A stretch of 64,000 nt of DNA from Exiguobacterium sp. s48. Its GTDB lineage: Bacteria > Bacillota > Bacilli > Exiguobacteriales > Exiguobacteriaceae. This document shows, piece after piece, positions 35,685 through 42,786 of this stretch. The position numbers were made by a program, and so were the translations under genes. The DNA is taken from the NCBI RefSeq assembly GCF_018617395.1, contig NZ_JACSKC010000002.1, positions 248,001 to 312,000 on the forward strand. Reading direction: 5' to 3'. Every line of letters begins with the position of its first letter. Position 1 is the stretch's first letter. Below the pieces are notes generated by a model. That model was given only the letters and a program-made list of their open reading frames with translations, was not told where the DNA came from and ran no database searches.

Positions 35685-35710
35685 ATCGGTGAACGGTTCG
35701 GGAATTTTTT
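35678..35710 (+). terminator. Terminator after 266-aa gene
   Basis: 10-bp stem TTCCTGAATC / GGTTCGGGAA (two G-U pairs), then six T. The 5' arm overlaps the stop codon region. Confidence 0.75.
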
Positions 35711-35775
35711 ATGAAGTCACGATGAAAGAGGAGAGAAACGGGAAGTAGATGGATAGACAGGGAGGAGTGACATCA

Positions 35776-37899
35776 ATGGAATGGTTAGGTAGGCAGTTGG
35801 TTCGCTTTCGGTATGGCGTATTACTCATATGGGCGATTTTACTCGCGGGTTCAGTCTATTTCGGGCTACAGCTCCCGGGCGAGTTGAGAGGAAACGGGTT
35901 TGCCATTCAAGATGGACGTTTCCAACAGGTAGAGGATACGTTAAATGAACGATTTGATCGAGCGGGTGCTTCGATGATCGTCTTATTCGAAGATGGAGAC
36001 TTGGATGCGGTCATGGACGAACAACAAAACCGCTTTGAAGCGATTCCTTCAATTGACGGCGTGATTACACCGACGGAGAATCCCGATGCTCGTTCAGGGG
36101 ATGTGTCCTATTTCGTGCTGGAATTCGAAGATTATGATGCGGCGGAATCGTCAATCGATGCCGTGCGGGACGCGCTCATCGTAGATACGGATACCGAAGT
36201 TCGTTTGACAGGGGAACCGGTCTTTGCGGACGACTTGAACGAGGCGTCGAAAAATGACTTGATTCGAGCGGAGTTGATTGGGATTCCGGTTGCACTTGTC
36301 GTCTTATTACTCGTTTTCGGCACGCCGCTCGCCGCGCTCATGCCGTTACTTGTTGGACTGATTACCTTTATTGTAGCGGCCGGATCGCTATTCTTTTTTG
36401 CGCAAAACATGGAATTATCCATATTCGTCTTGAACGCCGTGGCGATGATTGCCATTGCGCTCGGTATTGATTTCTCACTCTTATTCGTCAATCGGTATCG
36501 AGAAGAGTTGACGCGTGGTCAATCGAGAGAAGAGGCGATTGTTCGGACTGTCGCGACAGCGGGACGCTCCATTCTTTTCTCCGGACTATGCGTCTTTGTG
36601 GGATTGGCTGGCCTATTGTTCATTCAAGTGGACGTTTTCCAGGCGGTCGCGCTCGGTGCCCTCATTGCCGTTGCGGGGGCTGTATTGTCCGCACTAACGC
36701 TATTGCCAGCATCTCTTTACTTGGTCGGCGATGCATTAAATAAAGGGCGAATCATCAAGTCGGACGAAACACGTTCTGAAAAGCGTTGGCAAAAGCTGGC
36801 GCGCTTCGTGATGAAACGTCCGGTGACGATGACGCTTGTTGCGTTATTGATTCTTCTTCCGAGTCTTTGGTTCGTGCGTGACTTAGAGTTGAACATTCCG
36901 GACGCAGACGCGCTCCCGACTTCATATGAATCGCGGTCGGCGCTCGAACGATGGGACGATGTGTTTGGGGATAACTCGACTGACGCGGTCATTTTGTTCG
37001 AAGCGAACGATTTGACGGACCCGATGATTTTAGAGGAATTGACGAGTCTTACGGATGAGTTGAATGAAGTCGATATCGTCTCTAACGTTTCGACCTTTTT
37101 GACGACGTCTGGTCTGACACCCGAGACCTTTACACAACTCGCCGAGACAGCACCGGAACAACTCGATCCGCTTGAGCGCCTCGTGACACTTGACGGGAAT
37201 ACAGATTTGGCACTTGTGAATGTTAGCTTCGATGTACCTCCGAGCGATAAAAAAGCGCAAGCGTTCGTACGGGATTGGCGAGACAAGGGGTTTGAAGTCG
37301 GTGGACCGGCAGCTTTCAATGAAGAAATTTATGACGAAATTTATGATAGCATTCCCTACGCGGTGATTACGGTTATCTTGGCGACCTTCTTCATCCTCAT
37401 GTGGGCGTTCCGCTCTATCTTGATTCCGATCAAGGCCATTCTCATGAACGTGCTTGGTCTTGGGGCGACGTTCGGCTTACTCGTCATCATCTTTGAATCA
37501 GGGTACATCTATGATGCCGAAACCATCGGTATATTGACACCGGTCTTCATCTTCTCACTCGTCTTCGGCTTATCGATGGACTATGAGGTGTTTCTCGTTT
37601 CACGAATCGAGGAATATTACCGTGAGACAGGCGACAATGATTATGCGACAGAGATGGGACTGGCGAAAACGAGTAAGATCATTACCTCGGCCGCCATCAT
37701 TATGATCGTCGTGACAGGTGCCTTTGCCTTCACGGGTGTCAGTCCAATCAAACAGCTTGGTGTGGGGATTGCGCTCGCCATCTTTATTGATGCGACCATC
37801 ATCCGGATCTTGCTCGTTCCGTCCCTTATGAAACTGTTCGGGGATTGGAACTGGTGGTGGTTTGGGAAGAAAAATTTACCGAAACGTAACATGCACTAA
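35776..37899 (+). CDS. MMPL-family RND transporter
   Basis: 707 residues. Two halves, each with one helix, a large extracytoplasmic domain and five further helices. The MMPL signatures GIDFSLLFVNRYREE (about 231-245) and GLSMDYEVFLVSRIEEYY (about 594-611) carry the paired Asp/Tyr of the proton relay. Homologues export lipids, fatty-acid derivatives or toxic hydrophobics, driven by protons. Substrate unknown. The ATG at 35776 has GGAGG 10 nt upstream; an in-frame ATG at 35749 is possible but less well placed. Confidence 0.88.
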   Translation: MEWLGRQLVRFRYGVLLIWAILLAGSVYFGLQLPGELRGNGFAIQDGRFQQVEDTLNERFDRAGASMIVLFEDGDLDAVMDEQQNRFEAIPSIDGVITPTENPDARSGDVSYFVLEFEDYDAAESSIDAVRDALIVDTDTEVRLTGEPVFADDLNEASKNDLIRAELIGIPVALVVLLLVFGTPLAALMPLLVGLITFIVAAGSLFFFAQNMELSIFVLNAVAMIAIALGIDFSLLFVNRYREELTRGQSREEAIVRTVATAGRSILFSGLCVFVGLAGLLFIQVDVFQAVALGALIAVAGAVLSALTLLPASLYLVGDALNKGRIIKSDETRSEKRWQKLARFVMKRPVTMTLVALLILLPSLWFVRDLELNIPDADALPTSYESRSALERWDDVFGDNSTDAVILFEANDLTDPMILEELTSLTDELNEVDIVSNVSTFLTTSGLTPETFTQLAETAPEQLDPLERLVTLDGNTDLALVNVSFDVPPSDKKAQAFVRDWRDKGFEVGGPAAFNEEIYDEIYDSIPYAVITVILATFFILMWAFRSILIPIKAILMNVLGLGATFGLLVIIFESGYIYDAETIGILTPVFIFSLVFGLSMDYEVFLVSRIEEYYRETGDNDYATEMGLAKTSKIITSAAIIMIVVTGAFAFTGVSPIKQLGVGIALAIFIDATIIRILLVPSLMKLFGDWNWWWFGKKNLPKRNMH

Positions 37900-37979
37900 A
37901 GGTAAAGTTCATGAACTGAATCAAAAGGTGTGGTAAACTACCTACAAGATTACGCGCAATTTGAGAAAGGAAGGTCTTT

Positions 37980-38027
37980 ATGGATACCGAGAGGACATGG
38001 CCTCTGTTCCAACTTCCGGACTTCTAG
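37980..38027 (+). CDS. Putative leader peptide of yitT-like gene, 15 aa
   Basis: ATG at 37980 with GAAAGGAAGG 8 nt upstream, encoding MDTERTWPLFQLPDF then TAG. It sits about 120 nt before the YitT start within a 247-base leader. A small hairpin (AGAGG / CCTCT, about 37991-38005) lies in its coding region. Ribosome movement on this ORF could control the downstream hairpin; no translation evidence exists. Confidence 0.4.
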   Translation: MDTERTWPLFQLPDF

Positions 38028-38072
38028 CGTTGACTGATCACCTACACGTGTATCAATCAACAAACGGAAGAT

Positions 38073-38139
38073 CGGAGATGGAACAGATGGAACCGCGGCT
38101 ACGACTGAGGATCCTCCTCTCCGTCAAGAACGGGGAGGA
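38073..38139 (+). promoter_or_regulatory. Shine-Dalgarno-sequestering attenuator before yitT-like gene
   Basis: 10-bp stem TCCTCTCCGT (38115-38124) / ACGGGGAGGA (38130-38139). Its 3' arm contains the ribosome site GGGGAGG for the ATG at 38148. CGGAGA (38073-38078) is perfectly complementary to TCTCCG inside the 5' arm, offering an alternative fold that frees the site. No T run follows, so control would be at translation. A T-box-like TGGAACCGCG also occurs at 38088-38097 without a recognisable specifier stem. Confidence 0.6.
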
Positions 38140-38147
38140 CAATCGGA

Positions 38148-38780
38148 ATGAAACGAGTTGCTACCATAGTGCTCGGAACGCTGATCATGGCGTTCGGTTA
38201 TTATTATTTGAATGAACAGTTTGGTTTGGCGGAAGGCGGGTTCGTCGGATTATCGCTACTCGGTCGTTATTTATTTGATATCGACCCGGCGATTTCGATG
38301 ATCGTGCTCGACATCCCATTCTTTATCGTCGCTTTGTGGTGGAAAGGATGGCGTTTTGTCGGGCAAGCGGTACTAGCCGCTTCGTCCTTGTCGCTCAGTT
38401 ATGCGATGTGGGACCGTCTCGACTTGCTCACGTTTGATATTCAAGTGTGGCCAGCGACGTTGTTCGCTGCGATTGCCAGTGGGATTGTGACCGGATATGG
38501 TCTCGGTCTCGTCTTGAAGTCAGGTGCGGCAACCGGAGGCGACGATTTATTCGCCCTAGGTCTATCGAAGTGGACAGGTGTGTCGGTCGGTACGATTTTG
38601 ATTATTTTTGATGTGATTGTCCTTGCAATCTCACTCATTTATTTACCATTATCGAATGCGCTCTATACACTTCTTGCGGTCTCAATCGCCGGACGGGTCG
38701 TTACAAAAATGCTCGTCGTCGATGAGCCGAAAGCAACATCTGTCGTACAAAATTGGACACCAAAAAACGATCTCGCGTGA
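38148..38780 (+). CDS. YitT-family membrane protein (DUF161)
   Basis: 210 residues with five or so membrane helices. The GGFVGLSLLGRYLFDI and later SGAATGGDDLFALGLSKW segments match the YitT/DUF161 repeat; the usual C-terminal DUF2179 domain is absent, making this a short form. Function of the family is not established. It is preceded by the leader described at 37980-38139 and followed by a strong terminator. Confidence 0.82.
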   Translation: MKRVATIVLGTLIMAFGYYYLNEQFGLAEGGFVGLSLLGRYLFDIDPAISMIVLDIPFFIVALWWKGWRFVGQAVLAASSLSLSYAMWDRLDLLTFDIQVWPATLFAAIASGIVTGYGLGLVLKSGAATGGDDLFALGLSKWTGVSVGTILIIFDVIVLAISLIYLPLSNALYTLLAVSIAGRVVTKMLVVDEPKATSVVQNWTPKNDLA

Positions 38781-38792
38781 GATCGTTTTTTT
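38763..38792. terminator. Bidirectional terminator after yitT-like gene
   Basis: 9-bp perfect stem AACGATCTC / GAGATCGTT with a 4-nt loop and A/T tracts on both sides. Confidence 0.88.
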
Positions 38793-39246
38793 AGTTCATC
38801 GAAACTGCGATGTCAAACAAGTCTTGTTTCGAAAGTTGATCTCCTTTGTAGTCGATTGCATATTCGACGCCATCTCGTTGCCAGCTGAGAATGGTGAGTT
38901 CATCGGACTCATTGATGTAGACAGGAGAACCTTGAATGGTTTGAGCATATGCTTCCCACGTTTCAGTATGGTGCCATCCTAGTTCAGTCGTGGCCCATAC
39001 GGTAATAGACTGTTCATCATTTTCATAAACGAGTTCGACCCGACCTAAGCTGACGAGATGAGCATACTCGCTATTAGTGACAAAAGGTAGCTGCGTGGGG
39101 CTTTGAATCTCGAATGGGACGAAAGAAGTCGTTGCGTGAATGGGTAGAGGGACTTCGCTTCGTCCGATAAAAAGTAGAAGGAGACTCATGCCGAGGATAC
39201 ACTTGAAGATAAAACGACCCTTTCGATCTTGTGGCAGTAAAAACAT
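38791..39246 (-). CDS. Predicted membrane-anchored protein with DUF4367-like tail, 151 aa
   Basis: A positively charged N-terminus (about 1-15) precedes one hydrophobic helix (about 14-30). The rest would be extracytoplasmic. The C-terminus (SWQRDGVEYAIDYKGDQLSK, then LFDIAVSM) resembles the DUF4367/anti-sigma-associated pattern 'W-x2-G-x-Y ... L-x2-IA-S'. Function unknown. Single gene; the 140 bases upstream separate it from the divergent small membrane gene. Confidence 0.6.
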   Translation of the reverse strand: MFLLPQDRKGRFIFKCILGMSLLLLFIGRSEVPLPIHATTSFVPFEIQSPTQLPFVTNSEYAHLVSLGRVELVYENDEQSITVWATTELGWHHTETWEAYAQTIQGSPVYINESDELTILSWQRDGVEYAIDYKGDQLSKQDLFDIAVSMN

Positions 39247-39386
39247 GATCGAATTTCACCTCACTGAACAATTTATACATTTTCATTTAGTATAAATGAG
39301 GTATTTGGTTAAAACATACAAAAAATAACTTTTTATTCACTGATGATGATATCATGGAGGATGACTAGAAATGAGAGGTGCATCTT

Positions 39387-39572
39387 ATGAAAAATCGAAA
39401 TATCGTCAACTTTAGTATCCTCGTGTTGCTTATAGCAGTGATGGTCGTGAACAACGTTGATGGGCTACACACGCTCAAGACGTTGGTGAACGGTCTTGCA
39501 ATCTTGACGTTATCTGTCATCGGAGTTGTATACGTGACAAACTATGCAAAAAATAAGAAACAGGCAATATGA
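39387..39572 (+). CDS. Small two-helix membrane protein, 61 aa
   Basis: Two hydrophobic helices (about 8-24 and 34-52) with a short loop and a basic C-terminus (KNKKQ). Family not recognised. The ATG at 39387 has GAGAGGTG 6 nt upstream; an in-frame GTG at 39378 lies inside that site. Confidence 0.65.
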   Translation: MKNRNIVNFSILVLLIAVMVVNNVDGLHTLKTLVNGLAILTLSVIGVVYVTNYAKNKKQAI

Positions 39573-39576
39573 TGAG

Positions 39577-39605
39577 ATAGGTGGCTGAGGCTACCTATTT
39601 TTCTT
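39577..39605 (+). terminator. Terminator after small membrane gene
   Basis: Stem ATAGGTGGC / GCTACCTAT with a TGAG loop, then five T. Confidence 0.75.
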
Positions 39606-39681
39606 TTTCGTTATTTGTGCTAAACCTCACAGCGCATGCTATCACCATCCATTACACTAGTGGATGAAGGAGTGATAGGTG

Positions 39682-40404
39682 ATGAAATGGATGATTCCAA
39701 CACAACATGGGGCATGGTCGATGCTCATTTTGCCGTTCGTTCTTGGAGGAACGGTCGGAGGATGGACGTGGACACATATGCCTTTTGCCATTGCATGGCT
39801 ATTTGTTTATATGGGAACATTCTTCTTGTTCCAATACATCAAACAACGTAAGAAATCGCGTGAGCTTTTACGCACAGTGATGATCTATCTGATGATTGCT
39901 ACATTATCCATCATTCCAGTCCTATGGATGCAATGGAGTCTCATCTGGTTCGCTTTTGCGATGATTCCATTCGGTCTCGTGAACGCCTACTTTGCCAAAA
40001 TCAAAGATGAGCGAAACGTGTGGAACGACGTCAGTGCCGTCACGTCATTCTGTATCGGAGGAATGGCGAGTTATTACCACGGAACACACGTCTTTGATGA
40101 AACGATTATATGGGTATTCGTTTTACCATACCTCTATTTCCTCGGAAGCATCTTTTTCGTCAAGACGATGATCCGTGAAAAGCAGAGCCTCACGTATCGA
40201 AACCTTTCGTGGGGGTATCATATGTTACTAATCATCGTTTTCATTACACTAGGTTATCCTCTACTCGCATTGGCTTATGCACCAAGCCTGGTACGCGCTG
40301 TTTGGTTCTACGGCAAAAAGATCCCAATCATGAAGATTGGGATTGTGGAAATTGCTAACTCGATTTTTGTATTAACGTGGCTCGCGACATATCTCCTGAT
40401 TTAG
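39682..40404 (+). CDS. YwiC-like membrane protein
   Basis: 240 residues with about six membrane helices. The opening PTQHGAWSMLILPFVLG and the later LPYLYFLGSIFFVKTM match the YwiC family of Bacillota. Function is not established. The ATG at 39682 follows GAAGGAG by about 9 nt; a GTG at 39679 is possible. Its end overlaps the convergent gene's end by 4 nt. Confidence 0.8.
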   Translation: MKWMIPTQHGAWSMLILPFVLGGTVGGWTWTHMPFAIAWLFVYMGTFFLFQYIKQRKKSRELLRTVMIYLMIATLSIIPVLWMQWSLIWFAFAMIPFGLVNAYFAKIKDERNVWNDVSAVTSFCIGGMASYYHGTHVFDETIIWVFVLPYLYFLGSIFFVKTMIREKQSLTYRNLSWGYHMLLIIVFITLGYPLLALAYAPSLVRAVWFYGKKIPIMKIGIVEIANSIFVLTWLATYLLI

Positions 40405-41348
40405 TTTGTAGATGATGAAGTACTCGCGATGACGGCAGCAGTCGTAGCAGCGGTCGCCGCTTGTTGCATCGCCAATAAGTGGGCGAACGTACCATGTAGC
40501 AATAAGTCACTCGCCTCGCTCGTTATGCGTTCGGCCGCTACGAGTTGAAGCGCAACTAGAACGCTATGCGTATTAAACCAACGCTGTTTGTCCTTTTCGG
40601 TATCCACGATTTCTTGAACGGCGTGCAAGGTACTCGTATTCGGTTCCGTCACGATGCTAAGTAGTGCGAGTGCGGGCAAGTGTTCACGACGAATCGAGAT
40701 ATGCACTTCATCTAATTGAGACTTCCATGTCAGAAGTCGAGAAACTGCTTCTTCGGGTGAGGACTCGCTAAACGTCAAGAGGTGCGAGACGAGTTGCAGT
40801 TCGTTTGACTTCGGTAGCCGATCTTTCAATAAGGTATAATGCTGCTCGATCCGTTCGTTTAAATCGATGACATCGTCAAACGCTTGCACGAGCACGAGCG
40901 CCGACAACAAGTCTTCCTCGCTCGTCAACCAAGGATGATGTTGTTTAAACGTTTGATATAGTTCGGTCGCCTCATCGAGACGACGGTCGGGTTCATCTAC
41001 ATTGATCAGTTGATTTGCTAAAAAAGGGCGTAGAGAGCTGAAACGGAAATGTTTCCGGTCGAGTAACGTATCGAGTCGGAGCACCTCGTCGATTGCGGTC
41101 TCGATGTCCTCGTATTTGGCATCGAGAAACGAGAGCCAGACGAGGTTTTGACTGCCTCGAAATTTCGAGAACATCTTCGTTTTTTGCTTTAATACATCGC
41201 GTGCGTTCGAAAATCGAGATGCTTCGAACGGGGTGTCGTGAATCGCATAATGAATGGCCATCAAGCGCCGGAAGTCATCCGTCAGTTCCCATTTCGTTGC
41301 TGCCTTGATGGCGTCTAGTGCCTCTACATAGCGTTCATATCGTGTCAT
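40401..41348 (-). CDS. DUF4003-like protein, 315 aa
   Basis: Helix-rich soluble protein resembling DUF4003 (opening MTRYERYVEALDAIK, then the conserved core around LKQKTKMFSKFRGSQNLVWL). Function unknown. The last about 22 residues are low complexity, rich in Ala, Thr and Ser (QQAATAATTAAVIASTSSST), unlike the rest of the protein. The stop sits 4 nt into the convergent YwiC-like gene, with no separate terminator visible. Confidence 0.65.
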   Translation of the reverse strand: MTRYERYVEALDAIKAATKWELTDDFRRLMAIHYAIHDTPFEASRFSNARDVLKQKTKMFSKFRGSQNLVWLSFLDAKYEDIETAIDEVLRLDTLLDRKHFRFSSLRPFLANQLINVDEPDRRLDEATELYQTFKQHHPWLTSEEDLLSALVLVQAFDDVIDLNERIEQHYTLLKDRLPKSNELQLVSHLLTFSESSPEEAVSRLLTWKSQLDEVHISIRREHLPALALLSIVTEPNTSTLHAVQEIVDTEKDKQRWFNTHSVLVALQLVAAERITSEASDLLLHGTFAHLLAMQQAATAATTAAVIASTSSSTN

Positions 41349-41396
41349 ATCGAATCGCCTCCTCGTTTAGCTATACGAATTGGGGTGAAAAGATGT

Positions 41397-41436
41397 TTCA
41401 AAAAAAGCCGTCCGGAAAAAATTCCGGACGGCTTTT
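41397..41436 (-). terminator. Terminator after YbjN-like gene
   Basis: 14-bp perfect stem AAAGCCGTCCGGAA / TTCCGGACGGCTTT with a 4-nt loop and a minus-strand T run. Confidence 0.9.
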
Positions 41437-41438
41437 CA

Positions 41439-41870
41439 TTATTGTACTTGTGTATACAATTTTTGCATGTACTCGTTCACTTCATCTGCCGCTTGGAACA
41501 TCATGAATGAATGTTGCAAGATGATTTCTGGTGAGAAACCGAGGTCAAGGTCGAGTGTCGATGCGAGTGTGACATCGCGATCGCTGTCGAGTACGCAACG
41601 GAAGTACTTGAACTCCTGGTTGAACTCGTTCAAGGCATTGAGAATCGGTAAGTCTTCTACATAGTCTGGGACGTGCGTGACGGTAGCAGCGTACAACTCA
41701 GCGTCTGTCGTCTTTTTGTTAAAAGCGATAATCATAACGGGCTGAGCCCCGGATTTTGTTGTTTCACGAGTCAAAAACGTGACGTGCGTTTCAGTGTCGC
41801 TTTCTTTGAACGTCATGTTGCGTTCAGCGGCAAGCGCTCTAAATGATTCTACTTTTTCTTCGAAGTTCAC
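41439..41870 (-). CDS. YbjN-like protein, 143 aa
   Basis: Alpha/beta protein whose layout (a strand pair, a helix with NALNEFNQEFKYFRCVLD, then a strand and a C-terminal helix with EYMQKLYTQV) recalls the YbjN fold, shared with type III secretion chaperones. Function unknown. Assignment is tentative. Confidence 0.55.
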   Translation of the reverse strand: MNFEEKVESFRALAAERNMTFKESDTETHVTFLTRETTKSGAQPVMIIAFNKKTTDAELYAATVTHVPDYVEDLPILNALNEFNQEFKYFRCVLDSDRDVTLASTLDLDLGFSPEIILQHSFMMFQAADEVNEYMQKLYTQVQ

Positions 41871-41937
41871 AAGGAAATCCCCCTTAGTAAGTCGTTACTC
41901 TAACTTTCCCCCATTTGGGCAGGGAAAGCAAGGGGAA

Positions 41938-42204
41938 CTAGCGTTTCATCAACATTTTAATAGCTTCTTCTACCGTTTCGGATGTATCTTCGCCACCTGC
42001 TTGTGCTGTGATGATACATTGCTCTAAGTTCTTGGCCACGATGATCGTAGACGCGCGATCGAGTGCGGAGCGTGCGGCGCTCAGTTGCGTCACGACATCA
42101 CGACATTCCTTTCCTTCCTCCATCATGCGGATGATGGCTCGAATTTGTCCTTCTACCCGTTTCATGCGATTCAATACCTTCGGATCGTATTGATATTGTT
42201 CCAT
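41938..42204 (-). CDS. cstR: CsoR-family repressor, CstR-like persulfide sensor
   Basis: 88 residues, all-helical DUF156 fold. C34 (GKECRDVV) and C63 (NLEQCI) are both present, but the His that gives CsoR its Cu(I) site is replaced by N59, the pattern of CstR, which is derepressed when its two cysteines are bridged by persulfide. Acts as a homotetramer binding G-rich palindromes. It is divergent from the rhodanese/CoA-disulfide-reductase operon and two candidate operators lie between. The ATG at 42204 is chosen over a GTG at 42213 that overlaps the GAGGTG ribosome site. Confidence 0.85.
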   Translation of the reverse strand: MEQYQYDPKVLNRMKRVEGQIRAIIRMMEEGKECRDVVTQLSAARSALDRASTIIVAKNLEQCIITAQAGGEDTSETVEEAIKMLMKR

Positions 42205-42268
42205 GTCCTTCACCTCTATAGTAAAAATTGTTCAGTTACCCAACTATTTAATATGTAGGCTCATCTTA

Positions 42269-42284
42269 ATACATGGGGGAGTAT
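42269..42284. promoter_or_regulatory. Candidate CstR operator 1
   Basis: ATAC-N8-GTAT with a G-run core (ATGGGGGA). It is the same pattern as the second site at 42360 and lies nearer to the cstR gene, so could mediate autoregulation. Confidence 0.55.
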
Positions 42285-42349
42285 GTGTCGAGCATCAACT
42301 ACTTGAGAAGACTAGAATAAAATATTCTATATTTCGTCAAACTTATTTC

Positions 42350-42378
42350 TTGCAATTGCATACCTAAGGGGGTATATT
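42350..42378 (+). promoter_or_regulatory. Rhodanese-operon promoter overlapped by CstR operator 2
   Basis: TTGCAA (42350-42355), a 17-nt spacer and TATATT (42373-42378). The operator-like ATAC-CTAAGGGG-GTAT (42360-42375) fills the spacer and overlaps the -10, as expected for repression by a CsoR/CstR-type protein. Confidence 0.7.
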
Positions 42379-42397
42379 AATGACGTGGAAGCGAAAT

Positions 42398-42424
42398 GTT
42401 CAACAAATCACAAACTTGTTGAAC
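42398..42424 (+). other. 5'-UTR hairpin ahead of rhodanese gene
   Basis: 9-bp perfect inverted repeat GTTCAACAA / TTGTTGAAC with a 9-nt loop. It starts about 20 nt after the predicted -10 and is not followed by a T run, so it is not a terminator. It may stabilise the mRNA or bind a regulator. Confidence 0.5.
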
Positions 42425-42480
42425 GCCAGCTACCAAGCCGAATGGTATAGATTGAATCGAAAAAGGAAGGTAGATTAACG

Positions 42481-42786
42481 ATGAAAGCGTCTGCTTTAAA
42501 ACGTCAAATGGACTTTGAAGTGCCTGTAAATATCGTCGACGTTCGAGAACGTGACGAGTTTCAAGAAGCGCATATCGAAGGTGCCAAAAACTATCCGTTA
42601 TCAGAAATCACAACGTGGATTGACACACTCGATCCAACTGAAGAATATGTCGTTCTTTGCCGCTCTGGTGCACGAAGCACGCAAGCGACTTGGCAAATGG
42701 AGGCGAAAGGCTATAAAGTGGTCAATATAGAAGATGGTTTAATGAGTTGGCCAGGAGAAGTTGTCAGAGGAGGAAATGGACAATGA
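42481..42786 (+). CDS. Single-domain rhodanese (sulfurtransferase)
   Basis: 101 residues, one rhodanese domain. Conserved VDVREROEF-type opening (NIVDVRERDEF, about 18-28) and active-site loop CRSGARS with persulfide-forming C60. It would accept or hand over sulfane sulfur in the cytosol. The stop overlaps the next gene's ATG by 4 nt, and it shares the CstR-type promoter. Acts with the downstream fusion. Confidence 0.9.
   Translation: MKASALKRQMDFEVPVNIVDVRERDEFQEAHIEGAKNYPLSEITTWIDTLDPTEEYVVLCRSGARSTQATWQMEAKGYKVVNIEDGLMSWPGEVVRGGNGQ

Noticed and set aside
36717-37319. 200-codon minus-strand ORF within the MMPL gene
   Set aside because: Low-complexity Ser-rich product on the opposite strand of a conserved transporter; no ribosome site.
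37900-38147. T-box assignment for the YitT leader
   Set aside because: Only TGGAACCGCG fits; there is no AG-rich stem I, specifier loop or terminator with a T run. Kept only as an observation.
42380-42478. 32-codon ORF between the sulfur-operon promoter and the rhodanese gene
   Set aside because: Its ATG lies only 2 nt after the -10, before or at the likely transcription start, and has no ribosome site. It is probably untranslated leader.
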